From: a virus
Direction: 5' to 3' (one strand)
IMG/VR virus record: IMGVR_UViG_3300022935_000005
Coordinates: 216,914 to 280,913 of that record
Length of the DNA stretch: 64,000 bases
Every line of letters starts with the position of its first letter. The stretch's first letter is position 1. The notes beneath the pieces were generated by a model, which saw only the letters and a program-made list of their open reading frames with translations, searched no databases and was not told the origin of the DNA. Positions 61,447-64,000 of this stretch are shown one piece after another. The position numbers and the translations under genes were made by a program.

Positions 61447-61518
61447 ATGAAGTTACCCCGATCGTAGCGGGTGGGACTGGAAACAGTCAGTTAGGTGGTC
61501 TGGTTGCCTAACATTTTT
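61447..61518 (+). ncRNA. structured RNA, module B, copy 1
   Basis: Starts ATGAAGTTACCCCGAT. CCCG/CGGG-type stem, then GACTG (61475-61479)-GAAA-CAGTC (61484-61488), a GNRA-capped hairpin, then GTTAGG (61490-61495)/CCTAAC (61507-61512) and ATTTTT as terminator. The same sequence recurs at 63314. No start codon with a ribosome site is used, so non-coding. 61519-61597 holds no gene. Confidence 0.7.
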
Positions 61519-61597
61519 AATTTAGTTGCTTTTTATGAGCAAAACGCCCACTCGGAGTAGGCACTATGACACATAAAAGTAACTTGCGGAGAAGAGA

Positions 61598-61912
61598 ATG
61601 ACTGACGAAATCAAAGAACTCAAAAAGCAAGTAGAAGAACTCAAAAAAGAGAATACAGAGCTACAACGAGAGTTATCAGTTCATAATTTTCTTGATACTG
61701 GCGTTCCACAGGAGCGACTTGATTATCAGCGAGAGTTAAAAAAAGAACTAAACGAATTTCGTTATCTCTACGGAAGTGTTCTTTCTCGCATAAACAAGTT
61801 GGAAGACGACACAAGAGCAGCGATAGAGTTTGCCGACCTCGCAGAAGACGATAGGGGAACTGAAATGATCTTGAAGTTCTGCGACGACATTACAAAGTTG
61901 GTTGGAGAATAA
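61598..61912 (+). CDS. coiled-coil protein
   Basis: 104 residues. The first 35 residues are a heptad coiled coil (EIKELKKQVEELKKENTELQ); then ERLDYQRELKKELNEFRYLY. GGAGAAGAGA before ATG. Unknown. Confidence 0.65.
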   Translation: MTDEIKELKKQVEELKKENTELQRELSVHNFLDTGVPQERLDYQRELKKELNEFRYLYGSVLSRINKLEDDTRAAIEFADLAEDDRGTEMILKFCDDITKLVGE

Positions 61913-61915
61913 AGA

Positions 61916-62182
61916 ATGAAAAGCAACCACTCTTATAATGCTGGTTATCACAGAGGACTAAACACAGAATACCACGATGTTCCTATTGAAGAACTCTTTG
62001 CTAAATGGATTGCCGATGTTCGCAGACCAGCATCAGCAGAAGCATTTGACCCTGTTGCTTTTGAGAAAGGTTATAACGACGGCAAAGACGACTATCTATG
62101 CGGTGGCAACACACCAGAAAGAGTTGAAGAACAGATAGAGTGGTTGAAGAAACTTGCGGAGAAAGAAAATGAACAACATTGA
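61916..62182 (+). CDS. hypothetical protein
   Basis: 88 residues. Two YxxGY/G-type motifs (SYNAGYHRGLNTEYHD; FEKGYNDGKDDYLCGG), resembling the motif in leader proteins 22564 and 61158 but without the leader. Overlaps the next gene. Confidence 0.65.
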   Translation: MKSNHSYNAGYHRGLNTEYHDVPIEELFAKWIADVRRPASAEAFDPVAFEKGYNDGKDDYLCGGNTPERVEEQIEWLKKLAEKENEQH

Positions 62183-62747
62183 GGACATTAAAAACAAATG
62201 GGAGAACACAAGGCTCCTAGAAGAACTACCAGAAGACGAGCAATATTCTATGAGTCAATTGTTAGAAAATGAAGCAAGACATATTCTATCTACTTACCAA
62301 GATGTAAATGAAAGTCAATTAGCATACATTTGTTTTCCTTTAATTCGCAGGATATTCCAATCATCAGGTTTTTTTGAAGAAGGTGATTGCCCACTCACTT
62401 TCACATACGAAACAAGTGTTCTTCCCGCATTTACCTACTTCAAGCCAGACGAAGAAGAAGCAAGTGTTGCAATAACTCAGGTTTATGATTTTGAATCCTC
62501 GCCAAACAAAGAAGTGGTTGAGGAAATTTGCTCCAATAGGTATTATGCTCTGGATGCGGAAGTTGGACTAACAGCAGAACTCGCTGAAAGATTCAGAAAC
62601 GAACTTAACGAGAAACACAAAGGAAAACATCTTATTTTTGGAGATCCAATTATGATGAGAGAAGAAGACGGCGAAAGGATTTATTCTTATCGTTGTGCGG
62701 TTTTACCGGGAGGTTCAAGATTACACGAAGGAGGATATAAAGAATGA
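62169..62747 (+). CDS. hypothetical protein
   Basis: 192 residues from ATG 62169 (GGAGAAAG upstream). Acidic; helical N-terminal half (YSMSQLLENEARHILSTYQD), beta C-terminal half. Codon use is more AT-rich than upstream clusters. Unknown. Confidence 0.65.
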   Translation: MNNIEDIKNKWENTRLLEELPEDEQYSMSQLLENEARHILSTYQDVNESQLAYICFPLIRRIFQSSGFFEEGDCPLTFTYETSVLPAFTYFKPDEEEASVAITQVYDFESSPNKEVVEEICSNRYYALDAEVGLTAELAERFRNELNEKHKGKHLIFGDPIMMREEDGERIYSYRCAVLPGGSRLHEGGYKE

Positions 62748-62956
62748 ACAACATTGAGATTCTATATCAAGAATGCAAAGTGTGTGGAAAAACATTCAAA
62801 CTTCCAACTCGTAAAGAACTGGAAAAATCAATTTTATTCAAGGCTGCCGAGGCTCTCGGAATTGATATGGGAAATGGTTATACAGGCGGGAATAGTTTAT
62901 TGGCGATGTTGAACTGTTCTGTTGAGTGTGCGAGAAAACTGGAGAGCGAAGAGTGA
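62744..62956 (+). CDS. small Cys-pair protein
   Basis: 70 residues, GGAGG upstream. LYQECKVCGKTFKLPTRKEL, then NCSVECARKLES: two Cys pairs, possible zinc finger. ATGA and GTGA overlaps on both sides. Confidence 0.65.
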   Translation: MNNIEILYQECKVCGKTFKLPTRKELEKSILFKAAEALGIDMGNGYTGGNSLLAMLNCSVECARKLESEE

Positions 62957-63180
62957 AAGTCGGTGATCTGGTAAAAGCAAAGCACAAATACTCTAAAAAC
63001 GAAGTAGGGATTGGGATAGTACTCAAAGTAGAAGAAAACTTCTACAAAACCTATAATGATTACTTTGAAGACCGATTGACTATTCACTGGGCACACGGGG
63101 AGACAACTTTGGAACCAGATAGTTATGTTGAGAAAATAAGTGGAACAAAATGTCAACATTTGCTCCCAGATGGAGTATAA
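62953..63180 (+). CDS. small SH3-like protein
   Basis: 75 residues, GTG start. MKVGDLVKAKHKYSKNEVGI, GIVLKVEENFYKTYND and IHWAHGETTLEPDSYVEKIS. Canonical member; its 5' end is duplicated at 63430-63480. Confidence 0.7.
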   Translation: MKVGDLVKAKHKYSKNEVGIGIVLKVEENFYKTYNDYFEDRLTIHWAHGETTLEPDSYVEKISGTKCQHLLPDGV

Positions 63181-63181
63181 T
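63153..63181 (+). promoter_or_regulatory. promoter of RNA copy 2
   Basis: TATAAT 63176-63181, overlapping the stop of the upstream gene and 8 nt before the RNA stem; -35 would be TCAACA 63153-63158 with a 17-nt spacer. Confidence 0.5.
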
Positions 63182-63188
63182 TGTAACA

Positions 63189-63429
63189 AATAGAGTGAGG
63201 CGGTATTACGCAGGGTTCTACTGAGATGATATACGACCCGGACCAAGGAATAAGAGTCTTAAAAGGGAATACTTGGTCGCTTGCAGGTAAAAATCCTGCC
63301 ACTCTATTATAAAATGAAGTTACCCCGATTGTAAGGATGAAGCGGGAGAGGGATAAACTCCATGATTGCTAATCTGCGGGTGGGACTGGAAACAGTCAGT
63401 TAGGTGGTCTGGTTGCCTAACACCTTTTT
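63189..63429 (+). ncRNA. structured RNA, modules A and B joined, copy 2
   Basis: Module A: AATAGAGTG (63189-63197)/CACTCTATT (63300-63308), GACCAAG (63241-63247)/CTTGGTC (63272-63278), GCAGG (63283-63287)/CCTGC (63295-63299). Compared with copy 1, two pairs of the closing stem and one of the variable stem changed on both sides, and a G-U became A-U. Module B follows at 63314 with an extra internal segment of about 50 nt, the GACTG-GAAA-CAGTC hairpin (63384-63397), GTTAGG (63399-63404)/CCTAAC (63416-63421) and TTTTT. Confidence 0.8.
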
Positions 63430-63443
63430 AGGGAGAGCGAAGA

Positions 63444-63533
63444 ATGAAAGTCGGTGATCTGGTAAAAGCAAATCACAAAATCGGCGCGGCTAATATCAAA
63501 AAACGCTACAAGATGACGAGCGGTCAAGCTTAA
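63444..63533 (+). pseudogene. truncated MKVGDLV gene
   Basis: 29 residues: MKVGDLVKANHKIGAANIKK then RYKMTSGQA. The first 12 codons and 13 nt upstream are copied almost exactly from 62953, after which the sequence diverges. A broken duplicate or a very short peptide. Confidence 0.5.
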
Positions 63534-64000
63534 AGGAAGAGACAGCGCCACTATAACGAGAGACGCATCATCTACTATAAGAACATACACCTCAGCTCAC
63601 ACTCACGATCACGCTTCTGTTATACAAGAATAGAGTAGTATATCAGCGCTCTCTGCTCTCTGTCTCCCAGCTCTCTGCCCACTCTAACACCAAAAAACAC
63701 TCACTAACACCCATTAACACCCATTTACACTCGGGTATCCCTCTTGGGTCGTGACAGGTGGCTATTCCTCCATGTGTCCTGGCTCGTAGGGGGCAGTTTT
63801 TCTGTTGCTCCCTCTGGTCACATTCCACGAGGAGTTATTTCTGTGTTGAGATTTTTTCTCTCGGCTAAGTACATATACGAGCCGATGTACACAAGTAAAT
63901 GAGTTTAATAGAAAAAAAGTAGATTTACACGAATTTCATGTGCGAATACAAAACTTTTACAATTCTCTTCGAGAACCCGCGTTTCCAACTGTTCTCGCGT
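63534..64000. other. gene-free region with repeats and hairpins
   Basis: No credible gene: a minus-strand 61-codon frame at 63643-63828 has no ribosome site and skewed composition. Contents: TAACACCCAT-like repeats near 63686-63735, CT-rich tracts, interleaved pairs TCGGC/GCCGA (63861-63885) and GTACAT/ATGTAC (63869-63890) that could form a pseudoknot, and a 7-bp stem CGAGAAC/GTTCTCG (63970-63997). AT-rich near the end. Could be an origin, packaging or regulatory region. Confidence 0.6.

Noticed and set aside
60699-63429. Group I intron split by the leader genes
   Set aside because: No recognisable P7/G-site or P4-P6 core, no interrupted exon on either side, and no homing endonuclease inside.
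63643-63828. 61-codon minus-strand ORF
   Set aside because: No ribosome site, odd composition, isolated in a gene-free region.
1-64000. CRISPR array
   Set aside because: No regularly spaced repeats of 24-40 nt with unique spacers; the only regular repeat is the contiguous 18-bp coding repeat.

Overview
This window reads as part of a large tailed-phage genome (Caudoviricetes). It has about 130 tightly packed genes, nearly all on the + strand, with start and stop codons often overlapping (ATGA, TAATG, GTGA) and frequent GTG/TTG starts. There is no rRNA, and I found no canonical tRNA. Terminase, capsid, portal and polymerase genes are not in the window, so phage identity rests on a tail-fibre-like LamG protein, a small repetitive virion-type protein, a lytic transglycosylase, GIY-YIG and PD-(D/E)XK nucleases, Hsp20/DnaJ/FKBP chaperones, UvdE, thymidine kinase and many tiny phage-type proteins. 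Several genes look like envelope proteins of a diderm host: lipoproteins, von Willebrand A (vWA) proteins, a protein with five CDGxDNDCDG repeats, a tail resembling MYXO-CTERM, two pilin-like proteins and a c-type cytochrome. They suggest a marine Myxococcota/Bradymonadota-like host (inference).

Layout. 1-3951: the 3' part of a PEP carboxykinase gene, an overlapping MotB/OmpA-like plus MotA/ExbB-like pair (Zorya ZorB/ZorA type), thymidine kinase, a nucleotidyltransferase and a membrane protein. 3948-11388: tail fibre on the minus strand, then a ligase-like/nucleotidyltransferase fusion, an IMPDH/GMP reductase and virion-type proteins. 11448-16944: small genes, DnaJ, a GapR-like protein and an exported OmpA-vWA protein. 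16958-20650: a GC-richer block with a sulfotransferase, many tiny proteins and a mini HELGH protease. 20724-21215: a fatty-acid-hydroxylase-like gene with a terminator inside its 5' end. 21386-25777: a tandem array of proteins that share only an N-terminal leader (MKITKxQLRRIIxEE), ending in a P-loop kinase. 25882-38837: small early-type operons interspersed with a vWA lipoprotein, NlpC/P60-like protein, FKBP, Hsp20, GIY-YIG and a 2OG oxygenase. 38876-50867: UvdE, transglycosylase, DUF2061-CysC-NMNAT operon, hydrolase, VOC protein, thioesterase, MazG-like protein, cytochrome c, DUF3108 and a MYXO-CTERM-like protein. 50959-58626: lipoproteins, the MopE-like vWA protein with a pilin-like gene directly downstream, an endonuclease and an acetyltransferase. 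58816-63533: an amphipathic helical protein, two more leader proteins and duplicated structured RNA genes.

Three features recur across the window. First, about twelve promoters share AATCGTGCAAA placed 27-28 nt upstream of an extended -10 (TGnTATAAT), and several are followed at once by a 5' hairpin. They head clusters of tiny genes, an arrangement like T4 middle promoters (a box near -30 plus an extended -10). Second, more than 20 tiny proteins begin with or contain a (K/P)xGDxV motif and look like SH3-type barrels. Third, at least 14 proteins carry the MKITK leader, and most leaders end in (L/I/M)-x-E, which matches the T4 prohead-protease site. The leader may therefore be a capsid-targeting sequence for proteins packaged and injected with the DNA. 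Other possible joint functions are CysC with the sulfotransferase (making and using PAPS), the ZorA/ZorB-like pair (a membrane proton motor), and a pilin-like gene beside a vWA tip-like protein.
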